Origin: Streptomyces alfalfae
Lineage (GTDB): Bacteria > Actinomycetota > Actinomycetes > Streptomycetales > Streptomycetaceae
Direction: 5' to 3'
Assembly: GCF_004127445.1 (NCBI RefSeq)
Contig: NZ_QEXM01000025.1
Span: 124,001-188,000 of the forward strand
DNA length: 64,000 nt
Positions 37,191 to 46,596 of this stretch are shown here, in pieces. How positions within the stretch are numbered: the first letter of the stretch is position 1; each line of letters opens with the position of its first letter. The translations under genes were made by a program, and so were the position numbers. Under the pieces are notes generated by a model, which was not told the origin of the DNA, made no database searches, and saw only the letters and a list, made by a program, of their open reading frames with translations.

Positions 37191-38809
37191 CCGCCGCCGC
37201 GGGACTCGCCGCCGCCCCCGTGACCCGTGCCGCCGGAGCCCGCCAACTCGCCGGCACGGGCGCCCTGTTGCGGCTCGCCCTGCGGCGCGACCGGGTGATG
37301 GCGCCGGTCTGGATGCTGGTCGTCTCCGGGATCGTCCTCGCCATGCCGGGCTCCCTGGAGAGCGTGTACGCGACCGCCGCCGAGCGGTCCGACGCCATGG
37401 AGTCGATGAACGCCAACTCCTCGATGCGGGCCATGTACGGCCCCGTCTTCGGCGACTCGGTCGGCGCCCTGACCGCCTGGCGCATCGGCTGCTACGCCGG
37501 GGTGCTCGCCGCCGTCATGAGCCTCGTCATCGTCGTACGGCACACCCGTGACGAGGAGGAGACCGGGCGGCAGGAGATGCTCTCCGCGGCCGTGGTGGGG
37601 CGGCGGGCGCCGCTCAGCGCCGCGCTCCTCGCGGCGTTCGCGGCCGACGCGGGCGCCGGGCTGCTGATCGCCCTCGGCATGGCGGGGCGGGGCGCCGCGG
37701 GGGCGTTCGCCCTCGGCATCGGGGTCGCGGGCACCGGCATGCTGTTCGCCGGGGTGGCGGCCATCGCCGCGCAGCTCACCGAGAGCGCGCGGCTCGCCAA
37801 GGGGATCACGGCGGCCGTCCTCGGCACGGCGTTCGTCCTGCGGGCCGCGGGCGACGCGGGCACGGCGGACGGCTCCTCGCCGCTGACCTGGCTCTCGCCG
37901 CTCGGCTGGCAGGTGAACCTGCGGCCCTACGCGGGCGAACGCTGGTGGGTGTGCGCGCTCATCGGCGGCGCGATCGCGGCCCAGGGCCTTCTCGCGTACG
38001 CGCTCGCGGGGCGGCGTGACGTCGGCATGAGCTTCCTGCCGACGCGGCCGGGGCCCGCGCGGGGCCGGATCGCCACCGCGGGCGCCCTCGCCCTGCGTCT
38101 CCAGCGGGGCAGTGTGCTCGGCTGGACGGCCGGGTTCCTGCTGGCGGGGATCGTGTTCGGCGGGATGGCGTCGGGCGCGGCCGATCTCGTGGGGGAGAAC
38201 CGGAACACCCGCGACATCATCGAGCGCATGGGCGGCTCCGGAGGGCTGACGGACGCCTTCCTCGCCACGGTGACCGGGCTCTTCGGCATGGTCGCCGCCC
38301 TCTACGTGGTGGCGTCCGTGCTGCGGCTGCACGGCGAGGAGACCTCGCAGCGCGCCGAGCCGGTGCTCGCGGGCGCGGTGGGGCGGCTGCGGTGGGCCGC
38401 CGGGCACCTGGTGATCGCCTTCGGCGGGACGGTGCTCCTGATGGCGGCCTGCGGCCTCGGCATGGCCGTCGGCCACGGCGAGGACACGGCGGCCGTGGTC
38501 GGCGCGAGCCTGTCGCGGCTCCCCGCGATCTGGGTGCTCGGCGGCCTCGCGGTCCTGCTCGTCGGGGCCTGCCCCAAGGGGGCCGTCGCCGCCTGGGCCG
38601 TCGTCGGGACCTGCCTGGCGATCGGCTGGGTCGGCCCGGCGCTCGACCTCCCCCAGGGGGTCATGGACCTCTCCCCCTTCGGGCATCTGCCGAAGCTGCC
38701 GGGGGCGGCGATGGACTGGTCCCCGCTGCTGCTCCTCACCCTGATCGCGGCGGCCCTCGTCGCCGCGGGGCTCGCGGGGCTGCGGCGGCGGGACATGACG
38801 ACCGGTTAG
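37187..38809 (+). CDS. ABC transporter permease (polyketide-antibiotic exporter type)
   Basis: 540 residues with about twelve hydrophobic helices (for example [54 protein letters not shown]). [20 protein letters not shown] and [20 protein letters not shown] are two copies of the E-E-T-G-R/Q-E repeat that marks this exporter class, showing an internal duplication of six helices. It pairs with the preceding ATPase, under GbsR control. The exported compound is unknown. Confidence 0.87.
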   Translation: MTAAAGLAAAPVTRAAGARQLAGTGALLRLALRRDRVMAPVWMLVVSGIVLAMPGSLESVYATAAERSDAMESMNANSSMRAMYGPVFGDSVGALTAWRIGCYAGVLAAVMSLVIVVRHTRDEEETGRQEMLSAAVVGRRAPLSAALLAAFAADAGAGLLIALGMAGRGAAGAFALGIGVAGTGMLFAGVAAIAAQLTESARLAKGITAAVLGTAFVLRAAGDAGTADGSSPLTWLSPLGWQVNLRPYAGERWWVCALIGGAIAAQGLLAYALAGRRDVGMSFLPTRPGPARGRIATAGALALRLQRGSVLGWTAGFLLAGIVFGGMASGAADLVGENRNTRDIIERMGGSGGLTDAFLATVTGLFGMVAALYVVASVLRLHGEETSQRAEPVLAGAVGRLRWAAGHLVIAFGGTVLLMAACGLGMAVGHGEDTAAVVGASLSRLPAIWVLGGLAVLLVGACPKGAVAAWAVVGTCLAIGWVGPALDLPQGVMDLSPFGHLPKLPGAAMDWSPLLLLTLIAAALVAAGLAGLRRRDMTTG

Positions 38810-38819
38810 GGCCCGCCCG

Positions 38820-40067
38820 TCACACCTCGACCAGGAGTTCCCGCAGCCCCCGGATCACGAAGTTCGGCCCGCGGCGGGGTTCCGCCGCGAGCCGCAGCTT
38901 CGGGGCCCTGCGGAGGAGCGCGCCCAGCGACGCCGCCAGTTCGATGCGGGCCAATGGCGCGCCGACGCAGTAGTGGATGCCCGCGCTGAAGGAGATGTGG
39001 GGGTTGTCGCGGCGGGCGACGTCCAGCTCGGCGGGACGGGTGAAGACCGCCGGGTCGTGGTTGGCGGACCCGAAGAGGAGCGCCAGTTCGGAGCCGCGCG
39101 GAATCGTCGTGCCGTCGATCTCGATGTCGTCGAGCACCCAGCGTTCGAAGAGCTGGAGCGGGGTGTCGAAGCGCATCAGCTCCTCCACCGCCGTGGGGAT
39201 CAGGCGCCCGGGGTCCGCGCGCAGGGCGGCCAGCTGGTCCGGGTGGCGGAACAGCGCGTGCCAGCCGTTGACCGTGGCGTTCACGGTCGCCTCGTGCCCC
39301 GCGTTGAGCAGCAGCGCGCAGGTCGACACCATCTCCTGCTCGCTGAGCCGCTTCCCGCCGCCCTCGCCGGCCCCCTCCTCGGAATGGGCCGCGATCAGGC
39401 CCGACACCAGGTCGTCCCCCGGCTTCTCGCGGCGGGCCGCGATCACCGTGCGCAGATACGCGGAGAACTCCTCCGACGCCCGGACCGCGCGGGCCGCGGT
39501 GTCCTCGCCCGGGTTCAGCTCGTACATCCCGCAGATCGCCGCCGACCAGGGCCGGAGCAGAGGCCGGTCGGCCTCGGGGATCCCCAGCATCTCGGCGATC
39601 ACGGCCACCGGGAGCGGTTCGGCGACCCGCGCGGCGAGGTCGCCGCCGCCGTCCGCCACCAGGTCGCGCACCAGGCCGTCCGCCAGCTCCTCGACGTAGG
39701 GCCGCAGCCGTTCGACCGTGCGCGGCGTGAACGCCTTGGTCACCAGGCGGCGGACACGGGTGTGCGCGGGCGCCTCCAGGTCGAGCATGCCGTGGTCGTT
39801 GAGCGTGTGGAACGGCTCGTGCTCGGGCGGCGGCGCCGCGCGGCCGAACTCCTCGTGCGTGAACCGGTGGAGATACGTCCGGCCGAGCCGCCGGTCCCGC
39901 AGCAGTGCCGCGACGTCCGCGTGGTGCGGGACCAGCCACTGGTCGGTGGGCGCGTAGTGGTGCACCCGCCCGGCCTCGCGCAGCCGGGCGTAGGCCGGAT
40001 ACGGGTCGGCGACGAACTCCGGCGACGAGGGGGCGAAGACCGCGGAGGCCTCGAAGGCTGCGTCCAT
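38820..40067 (-). CDS. Cytochrome P450
   Basis: 415 residues. The haem loop FSAGIHYCVGAPLAR puts Cys367 as the thiolate ligand. The I-helix LLNAGHEATVNATVNGWHA has AGHEAT where AGxDT is usual, so the acid residue is Glu. The ExxR motif is present as EELMR. Convergent with the exporter (10 bp). It may tailor a natural product, but no biosynthetic partner is nearby. Confidence 0.92.
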   Translation of the reverse strand: MDAAFEASAVFAPSSPEFVADPYPAYARLREAGRVHHYAPTDQWLVPHHADVAALLRDRRLGRTYLHRFTHEEFGRAAPPPEHEPFHTLNDHGMLDLEAPAHTRVRRLVTKAFTPRTVERLRPYVEELADGLVRDLVADGGGDLAARVAEPLPVAVIAEMLGIPEADRPLLRPWSAAICGMYELNPGEDTAARAVRASEEFSAYLRTVIAARREKPGDDLVSGLIAAHSEEGAGEGGGKRLSEQEMVSTCALLLNAGHEATVNATVNGWHALFRHPDQLAALRADPGRLIPTAVEELMRFDTPLQLFERWVLDDIEIDGTTIPRGSELALLFGSANHDPAVFTRPAELDVARRDNPHISFSAGIHYCVGAPLARIELAASLGALLRRAPKLRLAAEPRRGPNFVIRGLRELLVEV

Positions 40068-40159
40068 GGCGCGACGCTAGCCGCGCCCGGGGCGGACGGC
40101 CAGGGGTCGGGCCGGCCGACCGCGGGCGCGAACGGCCGCGCCCCCACAAGGCCCGGGCC

Positions 40160-40828
40160 TCAGCCCGGCGTGACCAGCCGCGCCTCGTACGCGAACACCG
40201 CCGCCTGCGTGCGGTCCCGCAGCCCGAGCTTCACCAGGACGCGGCTGACGTGCGTCTTGATGGTGGACTCCGCGACCACCAGGCGGGAGGCGATCTCCGC
40301 GTTCGACAGGCCCTGCGCGATCAGCACGAGGACCTCCGTCTCGCGCTCGGTCAGTTCGCCGTACTGCTGGGCCTGGACCGAGGCGGAGAGCCGCGGCGTG
40401 TCCGCCAGCTTCGAGAACTCCGTGATGAGGCGGCGGGTCACCGTCGGCGCAAGCAGCGCCTCGCCGGACGCCACCACCCGCACCCCGTCGGCGAGCTGGC
40501 GGGCCGATGCGTCCTTGAGCAGGAATCCGGAGGCTCCCGCGCGCAGCGCCTGGTACACGTACTCGTCGAGGTCGAACGTGGTCAGGACCAGCACCTTCGA
40601 CGTGCCCTCGGAGGCGACGACCTCGCGGGTCGCCTCGATGCCGTTCAGCTCGGGCATGCGGATGTCCATCAGGACCACGTCGGGGGCCAGCTCGCGGACC
40701 CGGTCGACCGCCTCCCGGCCGTTGACCGCCTCGCCGATGACCTCGATGTCGGGCATCGCGTTGAGGAGGACGGAGAACCCCTCACGCACCATCATCTGGT
40801 CGTCGGCGATGAGCACCTTGATCGTCAC
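40160..40828 (-). CDS. NarL/LuxR-type response regulator
   Basis: 222 residues. The receiver has ADDQMMVREG, VVLMDIRMPELNGIE (phospho-acceptor Asp), and the Lys in LLKDAS. The LuxR helix-turn-helix reads LTERETEVLVLIAQGLSNAE with STIKTHVSRVLVKLGLRDRT. The start overlaps the kinase stop by 4 nt (ATGA). A decayed copy of this HTH lies at 42306-42443. Confidence 0.94.
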   Translation of the reverse strand: MTIKVLIADDQMMVREGFSVLLNAMPDIEVIGEAVNGREAVDRVRELAPDVVLMDIRMPELNGIEATREVVASEGTSKVLVLTTFDLDEYVYQALRAGASGFLLKDASARQLADGVRVVASGEALLAPTVTRRLITEFSKLADTPRLSASVQAQQYGELTERETEVLVLIAQGLSNAEIASRLVVAESTIKTHVSRVLVKLGLRDRTQAAVFAYEARLVTPG

Positions 40829-42162
40829 GCGTCCGCTCCCGCCGGGTCCGTACGGTCGGCGAGCGCGACCGGCAGGAAGACCGTGACCTCATAGCCACCG
40901 TCCGCCGTCACCTCGGCCGTCATCTCGCCGTCCAGCATCGTGACACGCTCCCGCATGCCGGTGAGACCGTGGCCCGCCCCGGGGGACGGCTTGACCAGGC
41001 CCTTCGCCGGGCCGTTGACGATGCGCAGGCCCAGGCCGCCCAGCACATAGCCGACCTCCACGCGCGCCGCGGCGCCGGGCGCGTGGCGCAGGCTGTTGCT
41101 CAGCGCCTCCTGCACGATCCGGTACGCCGACAGCTCGACGCCCTGCGGCAGCTCGCGCACCGCCCCGGTGACCACCTTGTCGACCTCCAGGCCCGCGTCC
41201 CTGACGTTGTCCAGGAGGCGGTCGAGGTCGGCGAGGGTGGGCTGCGGGGCGTCCGGGGCCTCGTAGTCCTCGGCGCGGACGACGCCGAGGACCCGGCGCA
41301 GTTCGGTCAGCGCCGACACCGCGTTCTCACGGATGGTCACGAACGCCTGCTCCAGCTCGGGCGGCGGGTTCTCCACGCGGTAGGGCGCGGCCTCGGCCTG
41401 GATGGCGACCACCGACATGTGGTGCGCGACCACGTCGTGCAGCTCGCGGGCGATGGTGGTGCGCTCCTCCAGGAGCGTGCGCTTGCCGCGCTCCAGGGCG
41501 GTGGCGGTGCGCTGCACCGTGACCTCGCGCTGCGCCTCCTTGCGCACGTGTATCACCGTGGTGATCAGCAGCGCGATGGCGGAGAAGAACAGCATCGGCA
41601 CGGAGTTGGAGCTGTCCATGCCCAGGAGCACCTCGGCCCCCAGCGCGTACGCCGCCGTGGCGATCCACATCCACAGGGCGGTGCGCGGGCCGGTCCGCGC
41701 CGCCACCACGACCATCACCACGATGTGCGCGAACAGGGCGGGCGGCGTCCACGGCAGGCCGTCCCAGCTGTTGCCGAGCGCGCCCGTGAAGGGCGTGGAG
41801 ACCAGCGACACCCAGAACGCGCCGACCGGCCTGACCAGGGTCATCAGCACGGCGGCCGCGGGGACGAGACCGCTGAGCAGGTACATCGCGCCGTTGCCGC
41901 CCAGACTCAGCTGGTAGGCGATGAACACGGTGATCGCCGCCGCGGCCCCCACCAGGGCGTGGCGGCTCCAGTACGCGTACGCGCGCATCCGCTCCGGCAG
42001 GCGGCTGCCCAGCAGGCCCAGCGTCTCCCTCTGCGGCAGCGGGCGGTAGTCGAAGGCATCGTGGATCAACGCCTGACGCATGCCGCCGACGGCCTCCATC
42101 ACGAGGCGGAACTCGGGGCTGCGGCGGCCTCTGGCCTTGAGCGGATCAGTCATCTCGGTCAC
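40825..42162 (-). CDS. NarL-type sensor histidine kinase
   Basis: 445 residues. Several membrane helices (ALVGAAAAITVFIAYQL, YLLSGLVPAAAVLMTLV, PALFAHIVVMVVVAAR) precede a HisKA_3 dimer domain TIARELHDVVAHHMSVVAIQ with the phospho-acceptor His. The ATPase core includes VQEALSNSLRHAPG and GAGHGLTGMRERV. GTG 42162 gives VTEMTDPLK; ATG 42153 is an alternative. It forms an operon with the response regulator. The signal is unknown. Confidence 0.9.
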   Translation of the reverse strand: MTEMTDPLKARGRRSPEFRLVMEAVGGMRQALIHDAFDYRPLPQRETLGLLGSRLPERMRAYAYWSRHALVGAAAAITVFIAYQLSLGGNGAMYLLSGLVPAAAVLMTLVRPVGAFWVSLVSTPFTGALGNSWDGLPWTPPALFAHIVVMVVVAARTGPRTALWMWIATAAYALGAEVLLGMDSSNSVPMLFFSAIALLITTVIHVRKEAQREVTVQRTATALERGKRTLLEERTTIARELHDVVAHHMSVVAIQAEAAPYRVENPPPELEQAFVTIRENAVSALTELRRVLGVVRAEDYEAPDAPQPTLADLDRLLDNVRDAGLEVDKVVTGAVRELPQGVELSAYRIVQEALSNSLRHAPGAAARVEVGYVLGGLGLRIVNGPAKGLVKPSPGAGHGLTGMRERVTMLDGEMTAEVTADGGYEVTVFLPVALADRTDPAGADA

Positions 42163-42305
42163 GTCTACGAAGGTACGGGGGCGGGGTCTCGGGGTCGTCC
42201 ACAGCAAGAGGGGTTCCGCGGGGTCCGTCGCAGGTACTACGCGGGGACACCGCGGCGGGGCCGGTGCGCCGCTCAGCACCCCGGGGGTCTGACGGCACCC
42301 GACGC

Positions 42306-42443
42306 GTACGCGCACACCGCCGCCCGCGTGCGGTCCCGCGGGCCCAGCTTCACCGGGACGCGGCCGACGTGCGCCTGCACGGTCTGCTCGGCGACCACGA
42401 GGCGCCCGCTGTCTGTCGCGTTCGACAGGCCCTGCGCGATCAG
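42306..42443 (-). pseudogene. Decayed fragment of the NarL-type response regulator
   Basis: This 138-bp stretch aligns without gaps to 40187-40324, the HTH-coding end of the response regulator, at about 81% identity by my own hand count. Translated on the minus strand it reads LIAQGLSNATDSGRLVVAEQ and HVGRVPVKLGPRDRT, recognisably the HTH but with broken helix residues (IASR to DSGR, SRVLVKLG to GRVPVKLG). There is no receiver domain or start. It sits upstream of the kinase gene, as if part of the operon was duplicated and then lost. Confidence 0.8.
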
Positions 42444-42511
42444 TCGCCGGGGGACGCCGGGAGACGCTGGAAGACCGCGGGTCACCCGCGCTCGGAACGC
42501 TGCGCGCGCTC

Positions 42512-43390
42512 TCAGAACGCCAGTTGCGCGATCTCCTCCGCCACCACCGCGCACGCGTCCGCCGCCGGGTCGATCAGCGGGAAGTGCCCGACCTCCTCCA
42601 GCAGGGTCAGGCCCACGACCTCGCCCGCCTTGGCCGCCGCGTCGGCGTACGCCTCGGCCACCGTGTGCGGCACCGTGATGTCGGAGCGGCCCTGCACGAT
42701 GGTGGTGGCGATGCCGGTCGGCAGCAGCGCCGCCGGATCGGCGTAGGGCAGGCGGGACGCGAACCTCGCCTCGCCGCCCAGGAGTTGGGCGGACGCGCCG
42801 CCGCAGACGCCCAGCTCCTCGGCCGCGCGGAAGTCCGCGATCGGGGCGAGCGCCACGACGCCGCGCAGCGGGGCGGGGCGGTCGGTGCGCCACCGCGCGT
42901 CGGCGGGCAGCACGTGCCGCGCGGCGGCCCAGAGCGCCAGGTGGCCGCCCGCGGAGTGCCCGGTGACGACCGTGCGGCGCGGGTCGGCCGACGGCAGCGC
43001 CTCGCGGACGAGCGCGGGCAGCGCGTCGAAGGCGGCGGCCACGTCGTCGAAGGTCTCCGGCCAGCGCCCGGCCACGGGCCCCGCGCCGCCCTGGGCGGGG
43101 ATGGGGCTGCCCCTGCGGTACTCGACGTTGGCGACGGCGAAGCCCCGGCGCGCCAGGAAGTCCGCGAACGGCGTGAGGTGCCGGCGGTCGTAGGGCGAGC
43201 GCCAGGCGCCGCCGTGCAGGACGACGACGAGCGGTGCGGGGCGGGGCATGTCGCCCCTCGGCGCGTAGAAGTCGACGACCTGGTCCGGGTGTTCGCCGTA
43301 CGCGGCGGTGGCGTCCGGCTCCACGGCGGGATGCGAGAAGGCGGCTTCGGTCTCGGCGGCATCGCGGGCCACGGCGGCGTCGTCCGGCAT
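42512..43390 (-). CDS. Alpha/beta hydrolase, probable kynurenine formamidase
   Basis: 292 residues, ATG 43390 with GGAGAGG upstream. VVLHGGAW is the HGGxW oxyanion motif of kynurenine formamidases and hormone-sensitive-lipase-type esterases. VVTGHSAGGHLALW holds the nucleophile Ser, GRSDITVP the Asp and EVGHFPLI the His. Lying directly behind kynureninase and tryptophan dioxygenase, it is the best candidate for N-formylkynurenine hydrolysis, the missing middle step. A general esterase is the alternative. Confidence 0.75.
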   Translation of the reverse strand: MPDDAAVARDAAETEAAFSHPAVEPDATAAYGEHPDQVVDFYAPRGDMPRPAPLVVVLHGGAWRSPYDRRHLTPFADFLARRGFAVANVEYRRGSPIPAQGGAGPVAGRWPETFDDVAAAFDALPALVREALPSADPRRTVVTGHSAGGHLALWAAARHVLPADARWRTDRPAPLRGVVALAPIADFRAAEELGVCGGASAQLLGGEARFASRLPYADPAALLPTGIATTIVQGRSDITVPHTVAEAYADAAAKAGEVVGLTLLEEVGHFPLIDPAADACAVVAEEIAQLAF

Positions 43391-43519
43391 GGCGGCAACC
43401 TCTCCACAGCAGTACGTCTTGCGGGGGCGCCCCCGTCCCTCCGGGGTGCGGAGGAACGGGAGCAAGATCGGCCGGACGTTATCAGCCCGGCGCCCGCCCC
43501 GGTGTCATGAGCCCGGGTG

Positions 43520-44779
43520 TCACGCCCCCAGGGTCCGCGCGAGGACCCGGGCCGCCTGCTCGGCGTCGGCGAAGGAGACGTACAGCGGGGTGAAGCCGAA
43601 GCGCAGCACGTCCGGCGCGCGGAAGTCACCGACCACGCCCTGCTCGATCAGGCGCTTCATGACGTCCCCGGCGCCGTCGCAGCGCAGCGCGACCTGACTG
43701 CCGCGCTCGGCGTGCGCCTTTGGCGTGAGCGACTCCACGAGCCCTTCGGGCACGTACGCCTCGACGCACCGCAGGAAGAAGTCGGTCAGGGCCAGCGACT
43801 TGGCCCGCACCGCGTCGACCGACACGCCGTCCCAGACGTCGAGGGCCGCGTCGAGGGCGAGCATCGACAGGATGTCGGGGGTGCCGACGCGCCCGCGCGT
43901 CACCCCGTCCGCCGCCTCGAAGCCGGGCCGCATCCCGAAGGGCTCGGCGTGCGAGTTCCAGCCGGGCAGCGGCGAGTCGAAGCGTTCCTGGAGTTCCCGG
44001 CGCACGTAGAGGTACGCGGGCGAACCCGGGCCGCCGTTCAGGTACTTGTAGGTGCAGCCCACGGCGAGGTCCACGCCGTGCTCGTCGAGACCGACCGGCA
44101 GCGCGCCCGCCGTGTGGCACAGGTCCCAGACGGCGAGGGCGCCCGCCGCGTGCGCCGCCGCCGTGAGGCCGGGCAGGTCGTGCAGCCGCCCGGTGCGGTA
44201 GTCGGCGTGGTTGAGCAGCACGGCGGCGGTGCGCGGGCCGAGCGCCGCGGGCGCCTCCGCCGGAGCGAGCGGGATCACCCGGCAGCCGGTGAGGCGGGCC
44301 GCCGACTGCGCGATGTAGCCGTCGGTGGGGAACGTCGTGGCGTCGACGAGGATCTCGTCGCGCCGCTCGTCCGGCGCGCCCCCGTCCGTGTCGCGCGCCA
44401 TGCGCACCGCGGCGACCAGCGCCTTGAAGACGTTCACGCTGGTGGAGTCGCCGACCACGATCTGTCCGGGGGCGGCGCCGACCAGCGGGGCGACGCGGTC
44501 GCCGATGCGCTCGGGCGCGCTCCACCAGCCGCTCTCGTCCCAGGAGCGGATGCGCAGCTCGCCCCACTGCCGCTCGATGACGTCGGCGACGCGGGCCGGG
44601 ACGTGCGCGGGCAGGGCGCCCAGCGAGTTGCCGTCCAGGTAGACCGTGTCGTCAAGGACGAACGCCTTCCGCTTCTCGGCCAGCGGGTCCTCGGCGTCCA
44701 GGGCCCCGGCCCGGCTCCGCAGATCGGCCTGGCCGGGCAGATCGGTCGGGCCCGGGGACTGGTTCCGCGGTTCAGACAT
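43520..44779 (-). CDS. kynU: Kynureninase
   Basis: 419 residues. The PLP enzyme cleaves kynurenine to anthranilate and alanine. DTVYLDGNSLGALP near the start, VLLNHADYRTGRLHDLP, WDLCHTAGALP and VGCTYKYLNGGPGSPAY with the PLP Lys are diagnostic. Its start overlaps the dioxygenase end by 8 nt. The product, anthranilate, can feed tryptophan-derived antibiotics or NAD-independent catabolism. Confidence 0.96.
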   Translation of the reverse strand: MSEPRNQSPGPTDLPGQADLRSRAGALDAEDPLAEKRKAFVLDDTVYLDGNSLGALPAHVPARVADVIERQWGELRIRSWDESGWWSAPERIGDRVAPLVGAAPGQIVVGDSTSVNVFKALVAAVRMARDTDGGAPDERRDEILVDATTFPTDGYIAQSAARLTGCRVIPLAPAEAPAALGPRTAAVLLNHADYRTGRLHDLPGLTAAAHAAGALAVWDLCHTAGALPVGLDEHGVDLAVGCTYKYLNGGPGSPAYLYVRRELQERFDSPLPGWNSHAEPFGMRPGFEAADGVTRGRVGTPDILSMLALDAALDVWDGVSVDAVRAKSLALTDFFLRCVEAYVPEGLVESLTPKAHAERGSQVALRCDGAGDVMKRLIEQGVVGDFRAPDVLRFGFTPLYVSFADAEQAARVLARTLGA

Positions 44780-45707
44780 GGCTCCTCGCCGTCCACAGCT
44801 CGGGGAAAACGTTCTTCGTGGCGCGCTTCTCCAGCCAGGCCACGCCGGCGGAGCCGCCCGTGCCCGTCTTGGAGCCCATCGCGCGGCGGGTGGCGACCAG
44901 GTGGTCGTTGCGCCAGCGCCAGACCAGCTCCGCGACGTCCGTCAGCGTCTCGCCCAGCCGGGCGAGGTCACCGCTCTCGTCGCCGGAGTAGAGCTCGGTC
45001 CACACCGCCTCCACCTCGGGCGACGGCTCGTACTTCCTGGCGAGGTCCCGCTCGAGCACCGAGGCCGGGATCGCGTGGCCGCGGCGGGCGAGCAGCCTGA
45101 GCACCTCGTCGTACAGGCTCGGCTCGTGCAGGGCCTTCTCCAGCTCCGCGTGGACGCGCGGCGCGCCCCGGTGCGGCACCAGCATGGACGCCGACTTGTC
45201 GCCGAGCAGGAACTCCATGCGGCGGTACATCGCGGACTGGAAGCCCGAGCCCTCGCCGAGCGCGCCGCGGTAGGAGTTGAACTGCGCGGGGGTGAGCTGG
45301 GCGAGCGGGGTCCAGGAGTGGTTCAGGGCCTCCAGCTCGCGGATGCTGCGCTTCAGCGCGGCGACGGCGACCGGGATGTCGTCCCGGCGCAGCGCCTGCG
45401 CGGCGGTCTCCCACTCGTGGACGATCACGGTGAACCACAGCTCCATGACCTGGGTCGTGACCAGGAAGACCATCTCGCCGGGGTCGTCCGAGCGCAGGTG
45501 CTGGAGGTGGGTGAGGACGTCCGCCTGGACGTAGTCCTCGTACGGGGTGGTGCCCGCGAAGTCGAGATTCGGGCTCTCGTCCTCGTGCGCCCGCGCCGCT
45601 GCGGACACCTGCGTGCCGGTGCTCGCCCGTGTCTCGGTGGACGTCTCGGGCGTCTCGGCGGACGTCTCACGCGTCTCTACGGACGTCTCATGCGCCTCTG
45701 GGGACAT
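44772..45707 (-). CDS. kynA: Tryptophan 2,3-dioxygenase
   Basis: 311 residues, ATG 45707 after GAGGAG. The haem enzyme opens the indole ring to N-formylkynurenine. TTPYEDYVQADVLTHLQHL, VTTQVMELWFTVIVHEWE, GFQSAMYRRMEFLLGDKS and VWRWRNDHLVATRRAMG with the haem-binding His are typical. First gene of the kynurenine operon. The first 40 residues are an extra Glu/Thr/Ser repeat (SVETRETSAETPETSTETR), absent from the family core. Confidence 0.96.
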   Translation of the reverse strand: MSPEAHETSVETRETSAETPETSTETRASTGTQVSAAARAHEDESPNLDFAGTTPYEDYVQADVLTHLQHLRSDDPGEMVFLVTTQVMELWFTVIVHEWETAAQALRRDDIPVAVAALKRSIRELEALNHSWTPLAQLTPAQFNSYRGALGEGSGFQSAMYRRMEFLLGDKSASMLVPHRGAPRVHAELEKALHEPSLYDEVLRLLARRGHAIPASVLERDLARKYEPSPEVEAVWTELYSGDESGDLARLGETLTDVAELVWRWRNDHLVATRRAMGSKTGTGGSAGVAWLEKRATKNVFPELWTARSHV

Positions 45708-45875
45708 CGCTGTCTCCTCGATACGTACTCCGGGTAGCGGTCCGCCCCTGCCGTTACCGGCACGGGGGCCCCGGTCCCCACCGGAATCCTCCGTAACTTT
45801 CCCGGAATCGGCAAGGGACGGCCAGACGGACAGCACCCACCGCACGACGCCGCTTTCACCGCATTCCGGGCTCAC

Positions 45876-46472
45876 TCACGCCTGGACGCGGCGCCGCTCG
45901 CGGCAGGCGCGCAAGTGGGCGGCGTTGCCGCAGCCCCGGACCGAGTGCCAGACGCCGCTGTTGTTGCGGGAGCGGTCGTAGAACGCGGCGGAGCAGGGCT
46001 CGTTGCGGCAGATCTTCAGCCGGCGCCAGACGCCGGAGGCCTGGGCGAGCAGCCCCTCGGCGAGGACCGCGGAGGCCAGCCAGCGGGCGCCCGCGCCCTC
46101 CGGCTCCACGGTGAGGGTGCCGTCGCCCGCGAGCCCGACGACGACCGGCGCGGAGGTGAAGCGCACCGCGTCCCCGCCGCGGTCGCCCGCGGCGAGCGCG
46201 CGCCGCACCTGGTCCCGCAGGCACCGCAGCCGGGGCAGGTCGTCATCGGTCAGCGCGAGCCGCACGTCGGCCCTGCCCGTCTCCCTCGCCCAGTCGCGCA
46301 CCGCCAGGTCGGCCCACTCCTGGGCGACGCCGAGCGAGCCGTCGGCCAGCAGGTCGGGCAGCTCGGCGGGGGTGGGGCGGCCTGCGGGCGCGGTGTTCAG
46401 GAGCTCCTGGACGAGGGCGAGGCCGCCGGGCGCGGGGGTCAGGCAGTAACGCTCGGACGCGGGCCGGTTCAT
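45876..46472 (-). CDS. CGNR zinc-finger protein
   Basis: 198 residues from ATG 46472. The C-terminus LKICRNEPCSAAFYDRSRN and SVRGCGNAAHLRACRERRR is the CGNR zinc finger, a predicted DNA-binding module with four ligands. The N-terminal ABATE-like domain (LVQELLNTA, LRCLRDQVRRALAAG) probably senses a ligand. It stands 168 bp upstream of the kynurenine operon on the same strand and may regulate it, which is inference. Confidence 0.87.
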   Translation of the reverse strand: MNRPASERYCLTPAPGGLALVQELLNTAPAGRPTPAELPDLLADGSLGVAQEWADLAVRDWARETGRADVRLALTDDDLPRLRCLRDQVRRALAAGDRGGDAVRFTSAPVVVGLAGDGTLTVEPEGAGARWLASAVLAEGLLAQASGVWRRLKICRNEPCSAAFYDRSRNNSGVWHSVRGCGNAAHLRACRERRRVQA

Positions 46473-46596
46473 GCCCTTCACGGTACCCGCCTTCGCATCA
46501 ACATGACCAAACGCGTTACGGTGCTGTCAGCGGGCTCACGAAGACGCTGTCGGAGGACCCGCGAAGACCTTCGTACCGAGAGCCCTGGAGGGCCGC

